Assembly: GCA_025201365.1 (NCBI GenBank)
Contig: JAIXMF010000003.1
Coordinates: 1,364,001 to 1,428,000 of the forward strand
Length of the DNA: 64,000 bases
Reading direction: 5' to 3'
Source of the DNA: Syncephalis plumigaleata
Lineage: Eukaryota > Zoopagomycota > Zoopagomycetes > Zoopagales > Piptocephalidaceae
A program made the position numbers and the translations under genes. The notes beneath the pieces were generated by a model. It was not told where the DNA came from and did no database searches. It was given only the letters and a program-made list of their open reading frames with translations. Below are positions 1 to 9,229 of the stretch, one piece after another. The first letter of the stretch is position 1. Each line of letters begins with the position of its first letter.

Positions 1-345
1 ATCGGCAAACGTGGGGTCGTCCACCGAGAAACGCCAGTTATCTCGATAGGCTTCATCGCGTTTAGGCGGCGGCGTTATCGTCATTGGCAATTGATGTGCC
101 ATGTTTAATAAAGCGTGACATTCCGTTGGCGATAGAAAGTTGGCAAATACAATAATTTGGTCAGCAAGTAGCACGTTGCTTTCTAGCGTCTTTCGACTAA
201 TAGCAGGCCAAGTAATTGAATTAGCTACTGCAGTAGTTTCTGCACGTTTACCCGTTTGTTCGCCTGCATTCTTTGCTGCCTTTCGACTTGATTTACTTTT
301 TACATTCGAACCGGTCGCTTCTTGTAATTGCTTAGGGCGTGGCAT
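1..345 (-). CDS. 2OG-Fe(II) oxygenase / prolyl-4-hydroxylase-like protein, N-terminal part
   Basis: The gene reads leftward and is cut by the window edge; 115 codons are visible from the ATG at 343-345. The first ~40 residues are Lys/Ser/Ala-rich and low in complexity (begins MPRPKQLQEATGSN). From about residue 65 the segment IIVFANFLSPTECHALLNMA, followed by PPPKRDEAYRDN and RFSVDDPTFAD, resembles the start of the fungal prolyl-4-hydroxylase-like Fe(II)/2-oxoglutarate dioxygenase domain. The catalytic H-x-D...H and Arg residues would lie outside the window and cannot be checked. Family members oxidise protein or small-molecule substrates; the substrate here is unknown. The family call rests on remembered family resemblance only. 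Confidence 0.5.
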   Translation of the reverse strand, partial: MPRPKQLQEATGSNVKSKSSRKAAKNAGEQTGKRAETTAVANSITWPAISRKTLESNVLLADQIIVFANFLSPTECHALLNMAHQLPMTITPPPKRDEAYRDNWRFSVDDPTFAD

Positions 346-568
346 AATGAAGAAGGGAATAATTAATGAATAGATAATGTTGTGATAAGAAGATGACTGA
401 CGATTGCAGCTAAGGCAGGTTTCTACAACCAATAAGCGCTGTTAATCTTTAACTTTTATTTTTATTAACAAATGTGTAGTATTTGTAATGGAATGTTAAT
501 AAGTTTATTAACTTTTTATTAATGCCATTCTTTATGATTTTTGCTTTTGTAATAGCCATATATGCTAC

Positions 569-1090
569 TACATGTTTTTCATCCATTTTGGCATTTATCC
601 TTTAACGTTTGCAGTTTATTAATAAATAGATTAACACAATTGTTAACACCATTAGCACCATAGAAATGCCAATTGATACAGCATGATAATAATAGCAATT
701 CAGTATTAGTAATGGATCATTTATTGATAGCAATAACTATCATAATCAATTCTATAAGTAGATGATACAAGTGTACTGGTACAGTTAGATATTGTCATGT
801 CATGTACTTACAAGTAGCTATTGATTATCGTTTATGGAATCGGGATATGGCTGCATGTCTGAACTTCATTCAGATTATTCACAGTGCTCGCAATGGAAGT
901 CGTATTCCAACACAATTCCAACGAGGTGCCGTTCCTTCTAAGCGTTCAAGACAAGGAGGACAAGGACAACGGGGGTCAAACAACGAAAATCAAATTAACC
1001 GCGGTGGTTATCGCCAATATTCGCTTAATCGTGTGTTACATAATTTATTTATTCGTACAATGCTAATGGCAATTGGATGAAAAGTCTGTA
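569..1090 (+). mobile_element. Internally deleted Fanzor-type TIR element
   Basis: About 0.52 kb bounded by TA dinucleotides and imperfect terminal inverted repeats: left end around 571-597 (TTTTTCATCCATTTTGGCAT), right end around 1062-1088 (GGCAATTGGATGAAAAGTCT). The first ~240 bp (571-812) match the left end of the larger element at 2646-2888 at high identity. The remainder (about 812-1088) matches the last coding part and right end of that larger element. It is therefore a direct internal-deletion derivative that keeps both ends and a C-terminal nuclease fragment. Such a copy cannot make a nuclease, but could be mobilised in trans if the family is active. Confidence 0.75.
814..1000 (+). 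pseudogene. Fanzor nuclease C-terminal fragment (RuvC-III region)
   Basis: The reading frame starting near 814 encodes IDYRLWNRDMAACLNFIQII, the RuvC-III segment of Fanzor/TnpB-like nucleases with its Asp, followed by a basic tail (RIPTQFQRGAVPSKRS). It is close to the C-terminus of the larger copy at 6466-6655. RuvC-I, RuvC-II and the zinc ribbon are absent, so the fragment is a remnant inside the deleted element. Confidence 0.8.
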
Positions 1091-1255
1091 CGTATTTGCG
1101 TCGTCTCTTTGGTTCAGTTTTTACTTGTTCGGCGGTTAATGTAGTTTGAGTAATGGTTTCTTCGGATTTTACTATCCTCACGCGTTTCGATAATCTCTTA
1201 GTAGTTCCTTTTACCTGTTGTTCCTCCTCTATCTTCATGTCTGTACTTTCACTTT

Positions 1256-2530
1256 TTAAGTATGCTCTACTAAGGGCAGTTGCAGTGCAAGTACCACTGC
1301 ACTAGTACGACCACCATGCTGATAAATTATATTAACCATATGTTTCTGATTTGCAAAATGCAAGGCAAATAGCCACATACCGTTTCAAATGTAATCGAAT
1401 GTCCCTCAGTAGTTACAGGGCCATTACTCGTAATAGACGCGCCTGCCAACGATTAGTAACGTGTATGTAACAATAAAGAAAGAATGCAAACTATACCTTT
1501 GCCTTTTCCCCAGCGTCTATGGAAAAGCCAAGTTTCTGGGAATTGTTTAGAGTCAGCGTTAACTGCACATGCCTCTCTGCATACTTCATGTAGTTGCTTA
1601 TGCAGTCGATGCAGTTCACTGTCCGTCAAAGTATTGGCAGCTCTTCCTGGATATATTCTACTTTGATAAAGCACCTCTACCCTCATGAATTAGTATGATG
1701 CGAACGCATTACATCTAATGTACTTGCAGCATTCCCTCTTTCCTTACCATCAGCGACCCAATTGCCAACCCCGGCAGAAAAGTGTTGATCCAGCAAAAGT
1801 GCCTTGATAGGCGTACGACGCTTTCGTACCGCTTCCATGAACTCTTGTTGGTTGGGCATTGAAAGTATAGGATCGAATCCTAATTCCGAGATCGGGGCTC
1901 TTCCAACGGTCGATTTACCAGTCGAATACGACCAAGTCGACGTGGATCGGTGAAAGCCCAGCAAATGCTTGACGACGAACCAGTCGATGAGGTGCCCGTC
2001 TTCTTTCGAGCAATCTTTTGATCCGAGGATAGTTCCATAATCAACTTCCAGTATTTCGGAGGCCAGTCAGTTTGAGCCATGACATTCTTGCCAGATCGAC
2101 GATATTCCAATGGGTTTTCATTGGCAAACTTGACAAGATACCATTATTGTTGGTTACAAATAAATATATGTACATGTACATGCTAAATACCTGGATATTA
2201 CCTGTCATGCCAAAATGACATACAAGTGCGGGTGGTTGATCGAACTCCAAGAAGAACAGTTTACCGCGTCGGCTCACTTGCTTGACACGTCGACCTACCA
2301 ACGCGTCAAACAATACTGACGCCGTATTGCAAAATACAATAGTGTCATCGGCCTATATTGATATAGTTTTTTAATTGAATGCCACTCCTCATTTGTATCG
2401 ATGACGTAACTATCCCGTGTATAGACTGATAGCATCGTATACATACCACTTTGATGGATGTTACTTGGCGTCCTAGACAGCGTTCCTCTAGTAAACGACG
2501 TGCTCGTTCAACTTCTGGTAGCTCTGGCAT
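1256..2530 (-). CDS. Formamidopyrimidine-DNA glycosylase (Fpg/MutM-type)
   Basis: Bifunctional DNA glycosylase/AP lyase family that removes oxidised purines. Six exons are proposed: 2530-2447, 2352-2191, 2128-1748, 1676-1497, 1442-1381 and 1318-1256. The start MPELPEVERARRLLEE carries the catalytic Pro2 and Glu3. Further family segments are VCHFGMTGNIQ, CWAFTDPRRLGRIRLV, KALLLDQHFSAGVGNWVAD, EVLYQSRIYPG, WLFHRRWGKGK and GGRTSAVV, matching plant/fungal Fpg, which lack the classical bacterial C-terminal zinc finger. Near 1896 the frame breaks at a CCCC run; one extra C restores LEEPPISELGFDP, so a missing base is likelier than inactivation. Downstream on the same strand (1091-1238) an open, very basic stretch could be a lost or alternative C-terminal tail. 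The gene lies exactly between two Fanzor elements. Confidence 0.9.
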
Positions 2531-2645
2531 GTTTAGCGCTCACTTGCTTGTATGTTTGGATGTATATCAGTTTACTAGTATTAGTACATGACTTAAGCTA
2601 TATTATGCAAGTGGAATGCCTCATAAACTACGAATACGTAACGTA

Positions 2646-2677
2646 CAGTGTTTTTCCATCCAATTTGCGCATTTATC
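2646..2677 (+). repeat. Left terminal inverted repeat of the Fanzor element
   Basis: Begins CAGTG and contains TTTTTCCATCCAATTTGCGC; pairs with 6775-6806 with about four mismatches. A TA precedes it. Confidence 0.8.
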
Positions 2678-2889
2678 CTTTAACATTTGCAGTTTATCAA
2701 TAAATAATTTACACAATTGTTAACACCATTAGCACCATAGAAATGCCAATTGATACAGCATAATAATAATAATTAGTATTAGTAATGGATCTATATTGAT
2801 AGCGATGACTATCATCATCAATTCTATAAGGTAACGATACAAGTGTACTAGTATAGTTGGATATTGCCATGTTATGTACTTACAAGTAA

Positions 2890-3930
2890 GAATAAACTAG
2901 TATGATAGATAAATCATGATGATAATGCATACGGTTAATGGCATATGAGTAGCAACGAGTGAACAAAGAGAATACACGATAAACAATGTAATAAACAAGC
3001 AGTAAATAGTAGAATGACTGATTTGTCACGAACGAGTAAGTAACGAGCAAGGAAGGGTGCATGAACACGTATGCCAGTTTATTTGAAGAAGCAGTGTATG
3101 CTTGTAGTAATAGAGTATGTAGATGGCAGTAAACAAATAAAATACAAATAAAAACATGACGTATTGGTGGCATACAAACAGATGACGGAAAAGAGTAGTA
3201 AAAGTAAAAGGTACATATTACAACGAGAGTAGTAACGCTTAAACATTGATAAATAAGCAGAACAGTGTAGAAACAAAGACTAGAACGAACAATAAACAAG
3301 GCTTATCGGTATAGTAATAATAACGACAAGTGAGCATGTAGATAGTTAGAGGAAGAGGAAAACAAAGAGATAAATAAAGTTATAGAGATAGTATGGCAGA
3401 ATAGCTGCTATAGGGAAGGTGTATGCTAAAGTGAAAGAGGAAGTGGAATGTGAATGACACGAAGAAGACGCGTATTACTGGAGAAAGTAAAAGGGAATAA
3501 CTAGCATATAGTTAAGAGGAAGTAGACGTGTGTGTTGTTAAAGAGAGAGAAAAGGGAAAGAAAAGAAAAGAAACAACTAGAATGTAGTTGACACAAATAA
3601 GTGTGTTACTGAATGACAAGGGAAGTGAGGTTAGTACGAAGAAGACAGCATTAGTAAAGAGAGAAAGAAGATGTTTTATTGACTAATAAAGAAAATTAAC
3701 AATTTATACATCAGTCGATAATGAGGAATGGAAATATATTATCATTGGTAACGAAGTAAAGGAGGAGAAATAATGTAGGTAACGAAGTAAAGGGAAAGGG
3801 AAAGAAAGTAACGATGAATGGATACTTGGAATGGATTGATAGACCATTAACAACAGTTAATAAGTGAACAAATAGATAAGGAGAAGTTGTTAATGGAAGC
3901 ATTAGTAGAATGCAGATGAATATATTAACA
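2890..3930. other. Purine-rich, C-poor noncoding stretch inside the Fanzor element
   Basis: The plus strand is strongly biased to A and G, with many AAG/GAA/GTAA motifs and a locally duplicated GGTAACGAAGTAAAGG at about 3748 and 3778. The minus strand is correspondingly pyrimidine-rich and so shows long open frames full of Phe, Tyr, Leu and Ser. These have composition-driven sequence and no recognisable domain, so I do not call them genes. Confidence 0.5.
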
Positions 3931-4312
3931 TCCTTACAAGACTCTATTCATTTATTAATAAGAATCTTTCATTAATAAAGTGTTAACAAGTTCATTAGTA
4001 CTTATTAATGCTTACGATTGCTGTTTCTAAGCGGCGTTATACCATTGATACAATGACACTAGATGATACGAGTCTTACTATGTTGCGCTGTAAATGATAC
4101 TACTTACCATAATAGATTCACCCTTCCTGTATGTGTCTGCACGAGCGTTTCACCCCTACGTCATCAGATCCGCGCAGTTAGTACTACCAACGTGCCACGT
4201 ATATAAAGAAGCGTCTATACTACAATAAAATAAAAGATTAATTAACCCTTCATATTGTAACTGTGCTCGTTTTAACATACTGCTATTGCATTGAATACTA
4301 CCCATTTTATCC

Positions 4313-6658
4313 ATGGCGTCACAGCCAGGCACTAATGGCTCGTCTACTTCTGCCGATAGTGAACGAGTTCTGGCTGTGAAGTCCTCGCTTTCCGGCATTG
4401 GTTGGAAGAAGCATCACGATGTTTTGCGCGATTTTGTAAACATCGTACATACTACGACCTTCCATGCCTATTCGCTCCTAAAGTACATTTTTCTTGAACA
4501 GCAGCATAATCGGCACTTTGACATGGAGAAGTATATCCGTGTAGACTTTTTCAAAGAAGTATGGCTCTCCTTAATCAAGCCCAAAAAAGCACACGGCCTC
4601 AAGAGAAAACAGGTCGATATCGCGCGTTCCTCGACGACCATGTTAGAGCTTACCTTGTCCATACTGGCTATAAAAAGCCAGAGTTGGCCTATGCTCATCA
4701 ATCAGCACCTACGAGGCAAGGAAGATGTACGTCGCTTACACCAACAACGTCCGATTGCGTTTTGGTGATCATCTTCGACGCGCTATTAACGAGCATTTCA
4801 AGGTTAAGAAGAAGTTAAAGGATATGAGGGATGGATTGCCCAAGGACGTAGCTGCTGATGTGATTCGCGCGAGAACCAATAAAATCACTGAGCCAGCAAA
4901 AAAGTTCAAGCTAGCAATGGTACAGCGAGACGGGCCTAAAGGTTGGCTGGTGAGGGTCGCACGTTTGCTGGAGCATACAACAAATTCAAAGGTGTTTTAA
5001 ATGCTTACGGTAAAGATTACAAATTTGGTACAAACGGCATTTACTACGACTGTAAACAACACCCGGTGAAGCACTTTAAGGCGTTCCTTGAACTTGCGCG
5101 TCTGTTTAAGAAGCTCGACTTGAAGCCTTTCAACTGCTTTCCCTTGCGCCGATCCTTCTCGCCGTGCTACGTTCATATCGACACGTTATTCTTTGCCACA
5201 ACATATTAGGACGCAGTTTGAGGATAAGGACTGATAGCAGAAGGAATTGGAGAAGATGGACCGTGAAGAAGAAGGAAGCCTTAAGAAAAAAGAAGACTTG
5301 GGAGAAACGTGGAGCCAATCGAAGGGTATTCAGAGATCAAGGTGTTTTTCTGGCTCGATTGAGACCGATGGCGTTGGTGTCACGGTCCTCAAAAAGGGCA
5401 TCGAGAAGGTCACCGAGGAAGGGGGAGCGAAATCAGCAAAGGATCCCTTCCCGTATATCAGTAAATTAAAAGCTGATGATCACAAGGCAATCGACGGCAA
5501 ATGCGTGGCGGTGGACCCGGGAAGAAGGAACTTACTGTTTTGTGTACACGAAAACTCGACAGTGGAAAATAAGCGCAAATATCGGTACACGAAACTACAT
5601 CAAGACAAGATGCGGAGGACGAAGAAATACCGCAAGATTCGCGATGACTGCAAGGAGGGGAATTTGGCGGTGCAGCAGGCCGAGGTGGCTCTCTCGGAAC
5701 CAAGGGCAACACTTTATCTCTACAGGAATATAAAAATATCTGGAACGCCGATCACAGCACTCGGAGGTCCTTACTAGCTTCTACAGAGATACTCTCACCC
5801 TCCCCTCCGACCATTCTGCCCAACATCCTCTCTTCAGGAAGTTGAAATTGTCAGCCTACATCAGCAAGCAGCAAAGTGATCAAAAGCTGATTGATGACTT
5901 AAGGAAGAAGTTCGATAGGGATGCAGCATTTGTGATGGGGAACTGGTCTGCTCCTCACACCAAATATCACGAGCCCATACGTGGTATTGGCTTTAGAAGG
6001 CTTTTGAAACGACACGGGTTTAAAGTCTTTCTAATTGACGAGCATAAGACCAGCAAGTGCTGCCCAGCCTGCAACAATCCCACCCTCGAGAAATTCAAGA
6101 AGTCGCGAATCCTCGGTCGAAGCAACATGGAGACAGCCATAGAATTATCTGTCATGGTCTTTTAAGGTAAGTACAATTTATTACACTTTGCTATTTATTA
6201 AATATATTAATTAATTATTTTATTAGATGCACACATCAAACTTGTAATAAAGCCATGAAAGATATAAAGGCTAAGAAGGAGCAAGAGGATCTGATGGACG
6301 TGGATGACGAGGAGGAGCAAGAGGATAGGATGGACGTAGATGACGAGGAGGAGCAAGAGGATCTGATGGAAGTGGATGACGAGGAGGACAAGAGGATAGG
6401 ATGGACGTGGATGACAAGAAGCGCAAGAAGTATAAGGAGGATCCGGAATTTAACAGATACGATCATCGTCTGTGGAATCGGGATATGGCTGCATGTCTGA
6501 ATTTTATTCAGATTATTCGCAGTGTTCGTAAGGACAAGGGTGTTCCAACACAATTCCATCGAGGTGCCGTTCCTCCTCCTGAGCCTAGTACGTCCGCAAA
6601 AAATTCACTAAATGAAGATCAAGATCAAGAGGGATCCAAACAACAAATTACAAATTAA
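4313..6658 (+). CDS. Fanzor nuclease (TnpB-like OMEGA RNA-guided endonuclease)
   Basis: Starts at MASQPGTNGSS (4313). After an N-terminal helical region come a segment AYTNNVRLRFGDHLRRAINE (about 4730-4790), FNCFPLRRSFSPCYVHIDT (about 5130-5185), RuvC-I VAVDPGRRNLL (Asp codon 5514-5516), RuvC-II WSAPHTKYHEPIRG (Glu codon 5971-5973), a zinc ribbon KCCPACNNP ... CHGLLRCTHQTC, and RuvC-III LWNRDMAACLN (Asp codon 6482-6484). An intron (6167-6226) splits the ribbon between LLR and C. Members are guided by a transposon-encoded RNA to cut DNA. The frame breaks about ten times, each time as if one base of a run were missing; restoring these leaves a continuous protein with all three catalytic acids. 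An acidic 12-residue repeat sits between ribbon and RuvC-III. It is either a functional copy with sequence errors or a young relic. Confidence 0.85.
6167..6226 (+). other. Intron in the Fanzor gene
   Basis: Donor GTAAGT follows CTT TTA AG; the acceptor ATTTTATTAG precedes A TGC ACA CAT. Splicing joins the zinc-ribbon cysteines CHGLLR and CTHQTC in frame. The same acceptor context (ATTAG then ATGCACACATCA) is found in the fragment at 48.8 kb on the minus strand. Confidence 0.75.
6279..6419 (+). repeat. Acidic 36-bp tandem repeat inside the Fanzor gene
   Basis: About 3.9 copies of a 36-bp unit at 6279, 6315, 6351 and 6387, encoding EEQEDLMDVDDE-type repeats. The last unit is one base short, which shifts the frame. 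The unit is absent from the corresponding place in the fragment at 48.7 kb, so it is an expansion specific to this copy. Confidence 0.85.
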
Positions 6659-6683
6659 CCAGGTTGTATCGTCAACCGTCCTA

Positions 6684-6715
6684 GTCTTTCCCCAAAGGGA
6701 GAGGGGCTGGGAAAC
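6684..6715 (+). other. GC-rich hairpin 3' of the Fanzor stop codon
   Basis: GTCTTTCCC (6684-6692) can pair with GGGAAAC (6709-6715) with one bulged base, enclosing a G-rich loop. It lies between the stop codon (6658) and the right inverted repeat. Noncoding transposon ends near the nuclease gene are where guide RNAs of this system are known to be encoded, so it is a candidate RNA structure only. Confidence 0.3.
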
Positions 6716-6774
6716 AGAATACGGGGGTACTTGTACTTGTAAGTGTTAATTATTATTTATTTGTAAAACAGAAG

Positions 6775-6806
6775 GCTAACTGCGCAAATTGGATGGAAAA
6801 AGCCTG
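6775..6806 (-). repeat. Right terminal inverted repeat of the Fanzor element
   Basis: Inverted copy of the left end: GCGCAAATTGGATGGAAAAA at 6782-6801, followed by a TA at 6807-6808. Related right ends occur at about 1064-1088 and, reversed, at 48488-48518. Confidence 0.8.
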
Positions 6807-6921
6807 TATTATTAGCTAGTCATAACACTGACAAACTACACGAATAGCAAGAAGGAAAAAAGGATTTTTTACTATTACACACGTCTCACCAATCTATGAG
6901 ATGTGGACATGTGATCAAGGT

Positions 6922-7914
6922 ATGATTGGCCATTAAGGAGAATAACAGTATTTTATTGATAGTTTAAAGGATAATATCAACAAATAGGTGTATTTAAAAA
7001 TTGCAGTTTATAGCCGTTACCAGCAACTGCCATGTCTAAGGAGATTCCTTAGTAGTGTTATGATGTGATATCTTGTACGTTGCATTCGCAATGCTGAAGA
7101 TATTGTGTTTGTAGATCATGCAACATTGTCCTTTACGACGAAAGCCACAGAGGACGAATGCATTATGAGTGTGTTAGTTTAACTCGTGTAATTGAGTAGG
7201 TGTATTGTGTGTTGTAAATATGTCGGCAGACAAGTGTATTCATAGAGAACGCGATTGCTCGTGTGGTGTATACTCTACTAATAAAATAAAATTCATCCTC
7301 TTTGGTCAAATTTTCCGACTTGCTTGGATTGGCTTGACCGACCCGACTACTTTGAAAGTAGAGAGCGTCTTCACGGCGCTCGTGCACTGTGGTATCCACA
7401 TTTGCGCCAGTGCAACGCAAATGCGGGTCTCTTCTCCTCTTTAAAGGATTGGCTGTTCTGAGGACATAACCCGGGCTTCCGTGTAGATAATGAGCCACCT
7501 CCCAAAACCCACTCTACTAAACCGATCAGTTTTCTTCGACCCGAAGTTGGTTGATCAAACCCTGGTCAGTGATGACCGTCCACTTCCCTCTTTATGAGGT
7601 TGGCGTCGTGCGGACAAAGCCCATGGCCATGAGGCCCTCCAGTTTTCTTCTTTCAAAGATTGGCCTATCTGGATGTTAGCCCGGACACTTCTTGGGGCGG
7701 TGGCGGCTCCTGTCACGTCACCGAGGAGATCCCAAGCGGATGCCTCTCCCTGCTAAAGCAGGAAGAAAGGAAATTAGGAGGTGGCGACATGAATTAGGTG
7801 GCGGATAGTAAGGAAAAATGGGAAGGCGACATGGAGTTAGGTGGCGGCGCTAGAGAAAAAAAATCGTAAGCGAAAAAAGGGAAAAGAGAAAGAGACATGA
7901 TTGGCCATTAAGGA
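6922..7914 (+). repeat. Unidentified insertion-like block between 18-bp direct repeats
   Basis: ATGATTGGCCATTAAGGA occurs at 6922-6939 and again at 7897-7914. The second copy is preceded by an A/G-rich tail. Between them, about 7300-7800 is richer in G and C than the surroundings and holds loosely repeated GATTGGC...GCCC motifs (about 7447, 7542, 7594, 7670) and a short CCTGC/GCAGG hairpin near 7760. Flanking repeats plus an A-rich 3' tail suggest a retroposed element, but I recognise no coding sequence in it. Confidence 0.35.
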
Positions 7915-9229
7915 AAAAAGATGGACTGTGTGTTGTGTGCAATTGAGGATTGACGCAGCATCTCCATCAAGGCAATCATGTTCAGCTGACTACCTTGTCC
8001 CCTTATTCCGCTACTCGTCAATTCCTTATTCTTCTTATTCTTTGGCCAAACCGACTACTGCTCTTCCATATACTCTTCGACTAGCTCGTGTTATTTTTTT
8101 ATATATCACTTGCTATTTCTTCGCAGAATATTCCTTGCTTTAGCGGCTAATACACCTTGAACTAGTTGTTCTTAAGTGTTGACAGTTGCGAATTCTCTTC
8201 CTGTAGTGGTGGCATTCTATTTCTACACAGGAGATACTCGCATTGCTTGTTCAAGTCAGACAGCCGTAACCAACCGTCGTCATTTTAATACGAGACATAG
8301 CTACAACATAGTAGCTGTACTGCTTTAAGCAAAAACATATTTATTTAATAAGACGACCACCCTATCACCCGTTATTCATCGTTTTTTCCCCTCCATTACT
8401 TATTACACTTATTGCCAGTATACTCCCGTTCGAGTGAGCAAGATACTACGTGACTTTGAAGGTAAGAACAGTAAAAAGTGACATGGTAATAAATTACAAC
8501 GCAGCCATTTCGTCACTGACGCAACATTCCGCGTTGTCTGCCTATTTCCATCAAATTGTTTCATTTTATTGCGTACCTGCATTATCCGTATACCATAGAA
8601 TAAGGCATACGATAGGCAGTATTAACGGTAAGAAAGCAATATCAATATGTGATATGTTGTGGTGGATGGTGCGATATACGTGGAATGAATCATAGAACAA
8701 TAACGCGGATGTGCGTATATGTGTATGTAGCGTGCGTTTGTGTGTCACCGAAACTCGACTTAGTATTTCCTGGCTTCTTTCCTTCTCTCACTCTTGCTCG
8801 TTCGTTCGCTCTCTTATTCCTTCTCCTCTTCACCACCACCACCACCACCGCCTCCTTCTTCTATATCTCACCTCTATCCTTTCATACCTACGCTTTCTCC
8901 TCGTTTACTGACTCTCCTTTTCTCCAAAAAGCTCAGCAGGTAGTGAGTGACAACGACGATCCATAAAGCTGCTTCATTCCGTCTTTCGTGCACTGCCCTC
9001 CACTCTTCTCCTTTTGTCGTTCATCTTTCCTCGTTGCTGGGTAAGTAGGTGACATTGATGCAAGGAATTCCAGCAGTTCCTGTTTGTCTAACTCGACAAC
9101 ACTATCCTAACAATCATGTCGATATGTTGTTTCATTGATATAACCGGTATTAACATCTATTTTGCATCAAATAAAGGTTCCTATTGGTGAATCCCGTTCG
9201 AACCCGTCGTAAATATCATCGTCATCACT
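7915..9229. other. Upstream region of the VAC8-like gene
   Basis: No gene is supported. The stretch from about 8750 to 9040 is C/T-rich with a CAC/CCA run (8831-8851), which may be leader or promoter sequence for the gene starting at 9230. Confidence 0.4.

Larger units (their letters stand above)
2644..6808 (+). mobile_element. Fanzor-carrying TIR transposon, about 4.16 kb
   Basis: The ends form near-perfect inverted repeats of about 30 bp: left 2646-2677 contains TTTTTCCATCCAATTTGCGC, and its reverse complement lies at 6781-6800. Both ends are bordered by TA (2644-2645 and 6807-6808), as expected of Tc1/mariner-type TA target duplication with ends starting CAG. The interior holds, in order, a ~240-bp noncoding left end shared with the element at 569, a ~1 kb purine-rich stretch (2890-3930), the Fanzor gene (4313-6658) and a GC-rich 3' noncoding stretch. 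I find no recognisable DDE transposase inside. From published work, Fanzor proteins are found inside diverse eukaryotic DNA transposons, so this arrangement fits; the mariner-like assignment rests only on the ends. Confidence 0.8.

Noticed and set aside
140-373. 77-codon plus-strand frame at the window start
   Set aside because: It is antisense to the oxygenase-like reading frame, which has family-like residues; the plus-strand frame has none.
2880-3299. 139-codon minus-strand open frame with many Phe, Tyr and Leu
   Set aside because: It is a by-product of the purine-rich plus strand; composition repeats through all frames and no domain or conserved start is seen.
7163-7498. 111-codon minus-strand frame in the GC-richer block
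   Set aside because: No recognisable motif, overlaps loosely repeated noncoding motifs, and lies in a probable insertion; not enough to call a gene.
8649-8966. Plus-strand frame upstream of the VAC8-like gene
   Set aside because: Dominated by C/T-rich low-complexity sequence and simple CAC repeats; more likely leader sequence.
9188-9212. CGTTCGAACCCG resembling a tRNA T-loop
   Set aside because: No acceptor stem, anticodon arm or D-loop could be matched around it, and it lies just upstream of the VAC8-like start codon.
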